The position numbers were made by a program, and so were the translations under genes. Of a stretch of DNA of 25,173 nucleotides, positions 8,465-13,650 are shown in pieces. Below the pieces are notes generated by a model, which ran no database searches, was not told the DNA's origin, and saw nothing but the letters and a program-made list of their open reading frames with translations. Origin of the DNA: a virus; IMG/VR virus record IMGVR_UViG_3300009447_000045, positions 1 to 25,173 of that record. The stretch is one strand, 5' to 3'. How positions within the stretch are numbered: position 1 is the first letter of the stretch; each line of letters begins with the position of its first letter.

Positions 8465-8563
8465 TATACTCAAGGTATGTATAAGAAAGCCACCCTGCTA
8501 CTATGATTTTTATTGTGGTCAATAATAGAATCTAAGTAGCTTTCTTATATACACTAGAGTATA
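8465..8563. repeat. Long imperfect inverted repeat
   Basis: TATAAGAAAGC at 8480-8490 is repeated inverted at 8539-8549 (11 of 11). Further out, TATACTC at 8465-8471 pairs with GAGTATA at 8557-8563. The arms are about 26 bases each around a 48-base loop. It lies in the untranslated leader of the leftward transcript, with no U-run, so it is not a terminator. It could be an RNA structure or a protein-binding site. Confidence 0.7.
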
Positions 8564-8570
8564 CGTCTCC

Positions 8571-8601
8571 GCCGAACTTCGGCTTATCCTCTGTAAGAGG
8601 A
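8571..8601. repeat. Two adjacent short hairpins
   Basis: GCCGA/TCGGC with a 3-base loop and CCTCT/AGAGG with a 3-base loop lie side by side in the leader of the leftward transcript. No U-run follows on either strand, so they are probably leader RNA structure rather than terminators. Confidence 0.5.
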
Positions 8602-8682
8602 GTGCTTAATAAATCAATATATATATAAACCTCCGAAGATACTACTCCGTAGGTAGTCCTAGAAAAACTAAGTCTATACTTA

Positions 8683-8719
8683 TAATAAACACTTTTTAGT
8701 CCAATTCTTCCCCACTTTT
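8683..8719 (-). promoter_or_regulatory. Putative phage-sigma promoter for the leftward (structural) arm
   Basis: Read on the minus strand: AAAAGTGGGGAA (8719-8708), 9 bases, TAAAAAGTGTTTATTA (8698-8683). Both blocks are identical (12 of 12 and 16 of 16), with the same 9-base spacing, to the motif at 13899-13935 before the sigma-like gene. GGGGAA and GTTTATTA are 17 bases apart, a -35/-10 geometry. It faces the structural genes, whose first ATG is 320 bases downstream. The sequence match is observed; promoter function is inferred. Confidence 0.65.
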
Positions 8720-8766
8720 ATTAAAAATAATTAAAATAATTTGTAAGTCCTTGATAGTTATAGGTT

Positions 8767-8806
8767 GGCAGTCAAACACACTTCGCTTCGCTCGTAGGTG
8801 TTTGCC
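8767..8806. repeat. Stem-loop in the divergent region
   Basis: AAACAC (8774-8779) pairs with GTGTTT (8798-8803), and GGC (8767-8769) with GCC (8804-8806), leaving a 4-base bulge. The loop contains CTTCGCTTCGCTCG. It starts within a 13-base sequence, ATAGGTTGGCAGT (8760-8772), repeated at 9714-9726. No terminator-like U-run is present. Role unknown. Confidence 0.5.
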
Positions 8807-8863
8807 GTGTTAAAAGAAAGCTAAAAGATTAAAACATGAGCACACTATCTGGTAATCCATGAT

Positions 8864-8905
8864 GGTGTCGTAACAGATTACGGTAGCATACAAGAATACG
8901 ACACC
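8864..8905. repeat. 8-bp perfect inverted repeat
   Basis: GGTGTCGT (8864-8871) and ACGACACC (8898-8905) are perfect inverted copies around a 26-base loop. It lies between the leftward promoter motif and the GC-rich island. Possible protein-binding site or origin structure; unproven. Confidence 0.5.
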
Positions 8906-8961
8906 GGGTATATGAGAGAGGAGCATTTCTGTGGACGCATATCCCCGAATGGCCAGAATTT

Positions 8962-8990
8962 CTCAGAGATTTTTCTGAGGTGCAGTGCAC
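8962..8990. repeat. Hairpin CTCAGA/TCTGAG plus GTGCAGTGCAC palindrome
   Basis: CTCAGA (8962-8967) pairs with TCTGAG (8974-8979) around a 6-base loop. It is followed at once by the odd palindrome GTGCAGTGCAC (8980-8990). The pair marks the left border of the GC-rich island. Confidence 0.5.
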
Positions 8991-9001
8991 TACAGAGCTC
9001 G

Positions 9002-9110
9002 CCCCCCACCCCCCTTGGTGCCCCTTGGACCACTTCACCGGCTTCTACCTGTACGCGGGCCTGCGCGTGCGTGCGCGTGTAGCATATCGTGCGGCTAGTG
9101 TCAAGGGGGG
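9002..9110. other. GC-rich island with C/G runs and alternating purine-pyrimidine tract
   Basis: Runs of six C (9002-9007, 9009-9014) and four C (9021-9024) give G tracts on the minus strand. A strictly alternating CG/TG tract of about 20 bases (9062-9081) and a G6 run (9105-9110) follow. The composition contrasts sharply with the AT-rich flanks. G-quadruplex or Z-DNA formation is possible but not shown. Confidence 0.6.
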
Positions 9111-9386
9111 TGCAATGACATTACAACATTGTCACACTGCCACACCTTGGCACACTTCTTGCTAATCCCTTGCGTATCAATGACATACACCACATCAATA
9201 CTTGAGCCACTATCTATAGCTTGCAGTGATACTACCCTGTAAGGTCCTGTATGCCCTTGTGTGCGACGATAGGTGTACCCGTGCCTCTGCTATTCGTTAC
9301 GCCTTAACCTTGCTTAGAGCTATAAAGTCTTGCTTCTATATAGGTAAATTAAACGCTATCATTAACTATCTGTAATAAAACTATTG

Positions 9387-9414
9387 TTGACTATTCTATT
9401 GACTGGTGTATAGT
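9387..9414 (+). promoter_or_regulatory. Sigma70 early promoter 1
   Basis: TTGACT (9387-9392), a 16-base spacer, TATAGT (9409-9414), with GTTAAC overlapping the -10 end. It faces the early genes. A perfect GCAAAC/GTTTGC hairpin (9429-9447) lies just past the expected start. Confidence 0.7.
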
Positions 9415-9428
9415 TAACTCAAGTCAAG

Positions 9429-9447
9429 GCAAACACGGATCGTTTGC
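9429..9447 (+). repeat. Hairpin at the 5' end of the promoter 1 transcript
   Basis: GCAAAC (9429-9434) and GTTTGC (9442-9447) form a 6-bp perfect stem with a 7-base loop. It sits about 8 bases after the predicted transcription start of promoter 1. It could protect the 5' end or be an operator. Confidence 0.5.
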
Positions 9448-9494
9448 AGCAAGGTGGCTTAAAGCGGTGTAGGAAAATAAATTGAAATAAAGTG

Positions 9495-9522
9495 TTGACA
9501 GTATCAAATAAGCATGTATACT
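9495..9522 (+). promoter_or_regulatory. Sigma70 early promoter 2 (near consensus)
   Basis: Perfect TTGACA (9495-9500), a 16-base spacer and TATACT (9517-9522), followed by GTTAAC as at promoter 1. This is the best host-type promoter in the window. It would start the early transcript near 9529, giving a structured leader of about 330 bases before the first gene. Confidence 0.8.
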
Positions 9523-9630
9523 GTTAACAAGTCGAGCGAATCACGCCATAAGCTCAAACCACTCGGTATAGTACGGGATAGGGCTTAGCAATAGGCCCCC
9601 CAGATAACAAAAACGCTAAAATATAATGTT

Positions 9631-9694
9631 AGGTAGTACTTCTAGTACCAGTGTGATAAGGCTGCGACCTTATACAGTGGATGAAGTGCTACTT
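9631..9694 (+). ncRNA. Leader RNA stem-loop element 1
   Basis: AGGTAGTACTT (9631-9641) pairs along its full length (two G-U pairs) with AAGTGCTACTT (9684-9694). Inside, TGT plus ATAAGG (9652-9661, one bulge) pairs with CCTTAT plus ACA (9668-9676) around the loop CTGCGA. This nested structure lies in the early leader. I do not recognise a known riboswitch or tRNA. Confidence 0.5.
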
Positions 9695-9706
9695 ATAGAT
9701 TGTATT

Positions 9707-9829
9707 TTGAACAATAGGTTGGCAGTGTTTGGGTTTGATCACCTGAATACCTGTAGGGCTTTCGGTTACTGGCTGGAGTTGCCGCGCATGTAAATCCATA
9801 TAAGGTAGTGGTGCCCTCCTATTGTTCAA
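9707..9829 (+). ncRNA. Leader RNA element 2 closed by a 12-bp helix
   Basis: TTGAACAATAGG (9707-9718) is the exact inverse complement of CCTATTGTTCAA (9818-9829). After a 2x2 internal loop the pairing continues with GGCA (9721-9724) and TGCC (9812-9815). Further inside, GGGTTTG (9731-9737) pairs with TAAATCC (9791-9797) using two G-U pairs, and a small hairpin spans 9750-9772. The helix ends 15 bases before the ribosome site of the first early gene. No U-run follows, so it is not a terminator. Family unknown; a cis-regulatory RNA or stable small RNA is inferred. Confidence 0.6.
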
Positions 9830-9858
9830 GGTATAACTTACTAACGGGAGAATATAGA

Positions 9859-10011
9859 ATGACTATACAAGTGAATGACATAGAATTTATGTTTGCACGA
9901 TACGGCTTTATCGGGTGCCCCTTGACCCGTAAACAGATTGTGTCCCTACTTTGCAGGGGCATTGATCACGATAGAATTTATTCAATTGGCTGCGATATAG
10001 CGGCCCGATAA
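9859..10011 (+). CDS. Early protein of 50 aa, unknown function
   Basis: First gene of the rightward early cluster. ACGGGAG lies 8 bases before the ATG at 9859. The frame could be extended to a GTG at 9808, but that codon lies inside the paired leader element and has no ribosome site. The product (FMFARYGFIGCPLTRKQIVS, ending GCDIAAR) is a small soluble protein with a possible short helix-turn-helix (LTRKQIVSLLCRGIDHDRIY). A DNA-binding role is only a guess. Confidence 0.65.
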   Translation: MTIQVNDIEFMFARYGFIGCPLTRKQIVSLLCRGIDHDRIYSIGCDIAAR

Positions 10012-10023
10012 CGGGAGAATACC

Positions 10024-10212
10024 GTGGATACTAATTGGCATAGTGAAACGCAAGAACGGTTTAGTAATTTTACAGTGGATCAATTGATATATACAAGAGA
10101 AGATGCCTATAATGCGGCTCGTGCCGGTGACGGGTGGAACCCAAAAGCTGGGCAGTATTGGTACGAAGTACACTATTGTATTCTGGAATTGAAAAAGAGA
10201 GAGGAGTATTAA
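10024..10212 (+). CDS. Early protein of 62 aa, unknown function
   Basis: Starts with GTG, preceded by the same ACGGGAG at similar spacing as the gene before it; this site overlaps the previous stop. The product is soluble and rich in aromatic residues (RAGDGWNPKAGQYWYEVHYC, ending ELKKREEY). No motif is recognised. It belongs to the run of tiny early genes that probably modify host functions. Confidence 0.7.
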   Translation: MDTNWHSETQERFSNFTVDQLIYTREDAYNAARAGDGWNPKAGQYWYEVHYCILELKKREEY

Positions 10213-10214
10213 TC

Positions 10215-10370
10215 ATGAGCTACGACGAAGCAATGGATGTAATGGTAACGCGAAGAGAAGCACGCCTTGAGATAGTGGAACATAATTTAGAGTGGTGCGA
10301 TTTTATTAATGACTGCGGAGATTTGCCAGAGTATACAGGTGAGACAGTGTTAGCATGGTTGGGGTATTGA
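10215..10370 (+). CDS. Early protein of 51 aa, unknown function
   Basis: I chose the ATG at 10215 with GAGGAG 8 bases upstream; a longer frame from 10134 runs through the preceding gene and lacks a ribosome site. The product is acidic and helical (SYDEAMDVMVTRREARLEIV, then EWCDFINDCGDLPEYTG). No domain recognised. Confidence 0.65.
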   Translation: MSYDEAMDVMVTRREARLEIVEHNLEWCDFINDCGDLPEYTGETVLAWLGY

Positions 10371-10374
10371 TCAC

Positions 10375-10554
10375 ATGGATACGATACATTATAAAATTAC
10401 GTTTAAATACAATGATGATTCTGAAGAAATAAGCTGGACGTACTCTCTGGATAAAGCTCTGGAGGCTAAGAAATATGGTGACATTAACAGCGAAGTGGTG
10501 AGAGTCACCATTGAAGCAAAAGAGAGAGGTGAAAGAACATGTCTTTATATATGA
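10375..10554 (+). CDS. Early protein of 59 aa, unknown function
   Basis: Frame of 60 codons from the ATG at 10375 to the TGA at 10552-10554. It overlaps the next gene by 16 bases in another frame. A GGGG ribosome site lies about 10 bases upstream. The product has the pattern beta-strand, acidic turn, strand, helix (MDTIHYKITFKYNDDSEE, SWTYSLDKALEAKKYG, VRVTIEAKERGE). This resembles other small phage proteins with a single alpha/beta unit. Function unknown. Confidence 0.6.
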   Translation: MDTIHYKITFKYNDDSEEISWTYSLDKALEAKKYGDINSEVVRVTIEAKERGERTCLYI

Positions 10555-10724
10555 TAACAGACTACGAAGCGCCTATTGACAGCAGTAATAGGGTGAGAAC
10601 TGAGGCATTGACAGCGGAACAAGTGGCGGTCGTGTATGAATATAACAGACAAGCACGCCGTATATACGGACAAGCACGATTTGAACTAGAAGCTATTGAA
10701 ACTAACAAGGCGCTTAAAGCGTAA
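10539..10724 (+). CDS. Early protein of 61 aa, unknown function
   Basis: AGAGGTGA lies shortly before the ATG at 10539, inside the end of the previous gene. The product is mostly one long charged helix (AEQVAVVYEYNRQARRIYGQ, ARFELEAIETNKALKA). Soluble, no signal or membrane span. Family not recognised. Confidence 0.7.
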   Translation: MSLYMITDYEAPIDSSNRVRTEALTAEQVAVVYEYNRQARRIYGQARFELEAIETNKALKA

Positions 10725-10733
10725 GGTGATAAC

Positions 10734-10922
10734 ATGGATAAGGTAGATTTGACACAATATACGGATAACGAACTATCGATGGTAGTGTATAATGACAGCG
10801 GCTTGTACAGTATGCGACATGATAGTGGTTTAATTTCTGAACTGGAGGAGTGGTTTAACTTCACACCTTGCCAACTATCGGTATTACTTGACGACTTAGA
10901 GGAGGAGCTAGAATGTATATAA
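10734..10922 (+). CDS. Small acidic protein, paralogue of the gene at 16536
   Basis: 62 aa, acidic. The pattern DNELSMVVYNDSGLY, then LISELEEWFNFTPCQLSVLL and DDLEEE lines up with the 60-aa product of 16536-16718 (DEELVCEVLRLDRLY, then EEYLFTWWQVGHLIDELD). D-EL, LY, FT, Q and L-D-L positions are shared at the same spacing. The two are probably duplicated or related family members. The acidic helical character would suit binding to a host protein, but this is a guess. Confidence 0.7.
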   Translation: MDKVDLTQYTDNELSMVVYNDSGLYSMRHDSGLISELEEWFNFTPCQLSVLLDDLEEELECI

Positions 10923-11239
10923 CATTGAGTACGGAACAGGCCATTGATATTTGTATGGATCATAAGGTGTTCGGTGAAGATCAATATGAAGCTACGCGGG
11001 CATTGGTTGAATATTTTGAGATGCTTGAGGAGGAGGGTGTTAAAGGTCTGGGCCTTGACCCAGTAGCATTAAGATGTGCGTTCTCTCTTTATACCTTGGG
11101 AGAGTGCGCGGAGGTGTGGGACATAGACACAAGTGGGGTGGAAGAAGAAGATCGATCTGAATTTATTCTTGACTACTTGCAGTGCCGAACTACAGTGATT
11201 AAGGTTGATGCTGATACCTATATTGTGGAGGAATTCTAA
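10913..11239 (+). CDS. Early protein of 108 aa, unknown function
   Basis: The largest of the early hypothetical proteins. It overlaps the previous gene by 10 bases, with GGAGGAG just before its ATG. The product has a helical first half (STEQAIDICMDHKVFGEDQY, ATRALVEYFEMLEEEG) and a segment DPVALRCAFSLYTLGECAEV followed by a beta-rich acidic end. No signal or membrane span. I do not recognise the family. Confidence 0.75.
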   Translation: MYITLSTEQAIDICMDHKVFGEDQYEATRALVEYFEMLEEEGVKGLGLDPVALRCAFSLYTLGECAEVWDIDTSGVEEEDRSEFILDYLQCRTTVIKVDADTYIVEEF

Positions 11240-11364
11240 TGAGCAATCAAGGGCATCAACGGGTGAAAGAGGGGCTTGAACTAGCAGGACTGGCCCTCTT
11301 CATGGTGTTAATACAGGCACCAGTTATAGTGGCAGTGTTGATATATAAGGGGGTGGTAGCATGA
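11239..11364 (+). CDS. 41-aa single-span membrane peptide
   Basis: ATG shares its A with the previous stop (TAATG), and GGAGG lies 7 bases upstream. It ends in ATGA, overlapping the next start. The product has a short polar N-terminus (SNQGHQRVKEGLEL) and one hydrophobic span (AGLALFMVLIQAPVIVAVLI). The tight coupling on both sides supports a real gene. An early membrane peptide could alter the host envelope; function unknown. Confidence 0.65.
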   Translation: MSNQGHQRVKEGLELAGLALFMVLIQAPVIVAVLIYKGVVA

Positions 11365-11570
11365 ATTTAGATATTGATATAGGTACACGGTTTACAAAAC
11401 GTGGTAAGCATAACAAGGGTAGGGTGTACACTGTAGTGGATGAATTAACTACCACCAATAGAGCGGGTGTAATAGTTAAGGTAGAGTTCTTATGTATTCA
11501 TGGGTTTTGTGGTCAACAAGTTAAGAGCAGAGAGTGTGCAACGACAATTAAAATGGGGTTAATAGAATGA
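11361..11570 (+). CDS. Small beta-barrel-like early protein, 69 aa
   Basis: The product starts IDIGTRFTKRGKHNKGRVYT, continues VVDELTTTNRAG and ends with VKVEFLCIHGFCGQQVKSRE. This strand-turn-strand pattern resembles SH3-like small barrels found in many podovirus early regions. It could bind nucleic acid or host protein. Starts with an ATGA overlap to the membrane peptide gene, with GGGGGTGG upstream. Confidence 0.75.
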   Translation: MNLDIDIGTRFTKRGKHNKGRVYTVVDELTTTNRAGVIVKVEFLCIHGFCGQQVKSRECATTIKMGLIE

Positions 11571-11869
11571 GTAATTTAAGAATAGCAAATCAAAATGGTT
11601 TTCACTGGGGCGAGACAGCATATATTATAGGCAACGAATACGGAACCTTGTGCGTGTCGTATGGGGGTAATGAGTGCGAAGCCTTAGATCATGCGGTCGA
11701 TGCAGGGTTTTTAGATGTCCAACTAATGGGCGAGGAGGACCACGAGGAGTACAAGCGCATGATGTGGGAGGATAGCTACACCTACCTTGGCAATGCAAGT
11801 GAGGCATTCTGGACCGAATACCTATGGATTAAACCAGCGAGTGAACGTACTAAAGAGGTGGTATCATGA
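11567..11869 (+). CDS. Early protein of 100 aa, unknown function
   Basis: Overlaps its neighbours on both sides by 4 bases (ATGA). The product includes IANQNGFHWGETAYIIGNEY, CEALDHAVDAGFLDVQLM, a charged helix and SYTYLGNASEAFWTEYLWIK. The central and C-terminal part (ALDHAVDAG, YLGNASE) looks like a small conserved phage family seen elsewhere, to my recollection without known function. Soluble. Confidence 0.75.
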   Translation: MSNLRIANQNGFHWGETAYIIGNEYGTLCVSYGGNECEALDHAVDAGFLDVQLMGEEDHEEYKRMMWEDSYTYLGNASEAFWTEYLWIKPASERTKEVVS

Positions 11870-12063
11870 GTAGGAAACTAAAAGCAGGTGATAGAATCAA
11901 AGCGCTTGAAGGTACGCAGGCATTCTTCTGGTCAGAAGGTCGAGCGGGTACAGTGAGAACCGTGAATCACAGTAATAACCGTGGCGTTGCTAGTTGGGGT
12001 GATGATCCTACAACACTGGGCTTCAACTGTATTGATGTAGTGAAAATAAACGAGGAGTATTGA
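11866..12063 (+). CDS. Early protein of 65 aa, SH3-like fold possible
   Basis: GAGGTGG lies 6 bases before the ATG. The product begins SRKLKAGDRIKALEGTQAFF and has GRAGTVRTVNHSNNRGVASW, a strand pattern like small SH3-type or KOW-type barrels (GDRI, GTV, W). Basic start and acidic end. No firm family. Confidence 0.7.
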   Translation: MSRKLKAGDRIKALEGTQAFFWSEGRAGTVRTVNHSNNRGVASWGDDPTTLGFNCIDVVKINEEY

Positions 12064-12064
12064 T

Positions 12065-12250
12065 ATGGGATTCTATAAGAACAAGGCAATAGAAGATAGT
12101 GAGGTGGACGTGATGTATATCGAAGCGGAGTCCAACCCTAACGAAGATTATTATTTTGAATGCACGGCGGAGGAGCTAGGGTATGCAATAAGACTAGGCT
12201 TTGTGGTCGAATCATACGAAGGGATCTACACTAAGAAGGGGGAGCTATGA
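12065..12250 (+). CDS. Early acidic protein of 61 aa, unknown function
   Basis: GAGGAG lies 8 bases upstream of the ATG; the 3' end overlaps the next ATG by 4 bases. The product is strongly acidic with many Tyr and Glu (EAESNPNEDYYFECTAEELG, YAIRLGFVVESYEGIY). The TAEELGYAIRLGF segment may form a small helix-turn-helix-like fold. Function unknown. Confidence 0.7.
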   Translation: MGFYKNKAIEDSEVDVMYIEAESNPNEDYYFECTAEELGYAIRLGFVVESYEGIYTKKGEL

Positions 12251-12477
12251 CTAACGAAGAGAAGTGGGCGAGAGCAAGGCTGAAACAATTAAACATTCAC
12301 TACCTTGAAGATATTCTGTATCATGCACGCACCGCTGAGTACGAACACGACGTAAGTATATTTAATCATGTGACTGCTGGTGGTCCATATTGCACTAGCA
12401 TGGCAGACTTGAAGGATGTCATTAAAAACTTGATGTTACTAATAGAGATGACAGACACAGAGAGGAGAGAGCTATGA
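12247..12477 (+). CDS. Early helical protein of 76 aa, unknown function
   Basis: Mostly helical product (EEKWARARLKQLNIHYLEDI, then DLKDVIKNLMLLIEMTDTER) with a central loop HVTAGGPYCTS. GGGGGAG lies just before the ATG. Coupled by ATGA to both neighbours. No domain recognised. Confidence 0.7.
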   Translation: MTNEEKWARARLKQLNIHYLEDILYHARTAEYEHDVSIFNHVTAGGPYCTSMADLKDVIKNLMLLIEMTDTERREL

Positions 12478-12617
12478 ACAATCACACGCGGTCCGAAATA
12501 TACTTAGCAATCAAGGAGTTAGAGGACATACTCGACACGTATATCAGCTTAGGTATTGATGAGCACACTGATTTACTTCTCGGTGCCATTGAACGACTAA
12601 GAAATTTGATTGTCTAA
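12474..12617 (+). CDS. 47-aa helical early protein
   Basis: Frame of 48 codons from an ATG that overlaps the previous stop (ATGA), with AGGAGAG upstream. The product is two predicted helices (TRSEIYLAIKELEDILDTYI and HTDLLLGAIERLRNLIV), a hairpin-like layout. Small size, but coupling and composition support it. Function unknown. Confidence 0.55.
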   Translation: MNNHTRSEIYLAIKELEDILDTYISLGIDEHTDLLLGAIERLRNLIV

Positions 12618-12640
12618 CACATAACATGAGAGGTGATGAG

Positions 12641-12799
12641 ATGTTCGACTACAACTTACGTAACCTATTAGAATGGGTTAAAGAATACGGAGATGATGGA
12701 GACCTGCCCAACCAAGACGGGTCAGGCGGTGAGGCATACCGCTATGCTAAAGAGTTATTAATATTCATGGACGTAGTGGAGGAGAGAGATGGAGTGTAA
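12641..12799 (+). CDS. 52-aa acidic early protein
   Basis: ATG at 12641 with GAGGTGA 5 bases upstream; overlaps the next gene by 11 bases. The product is FDYNLRNLLEWVKEYGDDGD and then a Gly-rich loop QDGSGGEAYRYAKELLIFMD. Probably two helices around a loop. No family recognised. Confidence 0.55.
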   Translation: MFDYNLRNLLEWVKEYGDDGDLPNQDGSGGEAYRYAKELLIFMDVVEERDGV

Positions 12800-13016
12800 G
12801 GGAACGAACTGTAAGTACAACCATAACATGAGTATACATTCAACGGAGTGTACACAAGAGCACGAGGAGGCTACGATGACAGGTGAAGAACAGCTACTAC
12901 GTTGGATAGAGATGTATAAAGACAAGAGTAATAAGGAGAAGTGTCCTGCTATGGTTGTTACATTAAATAATATGATTAAGAATCTGGAGAACATGATAGA
13001 TGAGCACGACTATTGA
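12789..13016 (+). CDS. Small Cys/His motif early protein, 75 aa
   Basis: The first 27 residues hold a metal-site-like pattern, CKGTNCKYNHNMSIHSTECT followed by QEHEEA, with C3, C8, H12, H17, C21 and H25. Small phage proteins starting ECKGxxC...HSxEC occur in many podoviruses by my recollection, with no known function. The rest is helical (EEQLLRWIEMYKDK, MIKNLENMIDEH). Zinc binding is inferred. GGAGGAGAGAG directly precedes the ATG. Confidence 0.7.
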   Translation: MECKGTNCKYNHNMSIHSTECTQEHEEATMTGEEQLLRWIEMYKDKSNKEKCPAMVVTLNNMIKNLENMIDEHDY

Positions 13017-13272
13017 TATGATGAGAGAAAAAGATTGGATTATGTACACTGCCTGTTTTTACTGGCCTGATAGTAGCATATCACCATTAGTGATACCATA
13101 CAAGACCATAGATGGGGCGCTAACGAAGTTTAAAGAGATGGGAGGGTCATCGTATACCTTAGAGAACAACTTCCTTAGAGGGACACACAAGCAGGAAGGG
13201 AAGGGATGGCTGTTAGTGATAGAATCACACCATATGGCAGAAGATGAGGGAAGATATGAAGAAGATCAGTAG
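13000..13272 (+). CDS. Early protein of 90 aa, unknown function
   Basis: Overlaps the previous gene by 17 bases. In-frame ATGs at 13000, 13018 and 13021 make the start uncertain; 13000 has GGAG about 11 bases upstream. The core (DWIMYTACFYWPDSSISPLV, KTIDGALTKFKEMGGSSYTL, GKGWLLVIE) looks like a compact alpha/beta domain. The end is acidic. Function unknown. Confidence 0.65.
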   Translation: MSTTIDMMREKDWIMYTACFYWPDSSISPLVIPYKTIDGALTKFKEMGGSSYTLENNFLRGTHKQEGKGWLLVIESHHMAEDEGRYEEDQ

Positions 13273-13354
13273 TTTTATAGGTGAATGGCATGATGTCATC
13301 ATCATTATTATCATAGGCTATGCAATACTAACAACTATCGAGGCGACATTATGA
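13256..13354 (+). CDS. 32-aa single-span membrane peptide
   Basis: ATG at 13256, with GAGGG 5 bases upstream inside the previous gene; its TGA overlaps the next ATG (ATGA). The product has a short charged N-terminus (KKISSFIGEWHD) and a very hydrophobic span (VIIIIIIGYAILTTI). Likely an early inner-membrane microprotein. Support comes from translation signals and topology only. Confidence 0.5.
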   Translation: MKKISSFIGEWHDVIIIIIIGYAILTTIEATL

Positions 13355-13539
13355 ACAAGCAAGAGACATCAATCGATCCAATTAATTTAGACGCACTACA
13401 TGCATGTTCAACACCGTGTCCCGAAGTGCGAGGGTATAACTTTGAGAACTGGTACGAAACAGTAGGGAAGTGGAGTCAAGATATTGACACTAAAGATTTC
13501 TTAGAAGCAGAGATTAGAGAGGAGAACTTTGAATGCTAG
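13351..13539 (+). CDS. Early protein of 62 aa, unknown function
   Basis: GAGGCG lies 7 bases before the ATG. The product is acidic and soluble (SIDPINLDALHACSTPCPEV, then RGYNFENWYETVGKWSQDID) with three Cys. No motif recognised. Overlaps the next small gene by 7 bases. Confidence 0.6.
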   Translation: MNKQETSIDPINLDALHACSTPCPEVRGYNFENWYETVGKWSQDIDTKDFLEAEIREENFEC

Positions 13540-13649
13540 TAAAGATATTAGTAGCAAGGGTATCAGGTAATCAATTCATCTACTTACAAAAAGGATATTC
13601 AATACAAGAATTCATGAGTGAACTACTACCACATAACGAGGTGAACTGA
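13533..13649 (+). CDS. 38-aa early peptide
   Basis: ATG at 13533 with GAGGAGA 7-8 bases upstream. The product is LVKILVARVSGNQFIYLQKG followed by YSIQEFMSELLPHNEVN, one strand pair and a helix. It is followed after one base by the next ATG. Plausible small gene; function unknown. Confidence 0.5.
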   Translation: MLVKILVARVSGNQFIYLQKGYSIQEFMSELLPHNEVN

Positions 13650-13650
13650 C

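Larger units (their letters stand above)
8364..9858. other. Non-coding divergent control region, possible replication origin
   Basis: Nearly 1.5 kb without a convincing gene, separating the leftward structural arm from the rightward early genes. Frames of 60-70 codons exist inside it but lack ribosome sites and have unnatural composition. From left to right it holds a long inverted repeat (8465-8563), small hairpins, a minus-strand phage-type promoter motif (8683-8719) and several stem-loops. These are followed by a GC-rich island (about 8990-9130), two sigma70 promoters and a strongly base-paired leader. Its position, and the mix of AT-rich and G/C-run DNA, fit a control hub and perhaps an origin. 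The origin role is inference only. Confidence 0.6.

Noticed and set aside
8829-9165. Open frames of 60-70 codons on both strands in the GC-rich island
   Set aside because: No ribosome sites, odd His/Cys/Pro-rich products and overlap with each other; explained by composition.
9622-9627. Perfect TATAAT as a third early promoter
   Set aside because: No -35 element at 15-19 bases upstream and no extended -10 TG, so it is not listed as a promoter.
9631-9829. tRNA or self-splicing intron in the early leader
   Set aside because: No cloverleaf with a T-loop and anticodon arm, and no group I core sequence could be recognised.
9808-9858. GTG-started extension of the first early gene
   Set aside because: It would begin inside the paired leader RNA, and the ATG at 9859 has a better ribosome site.
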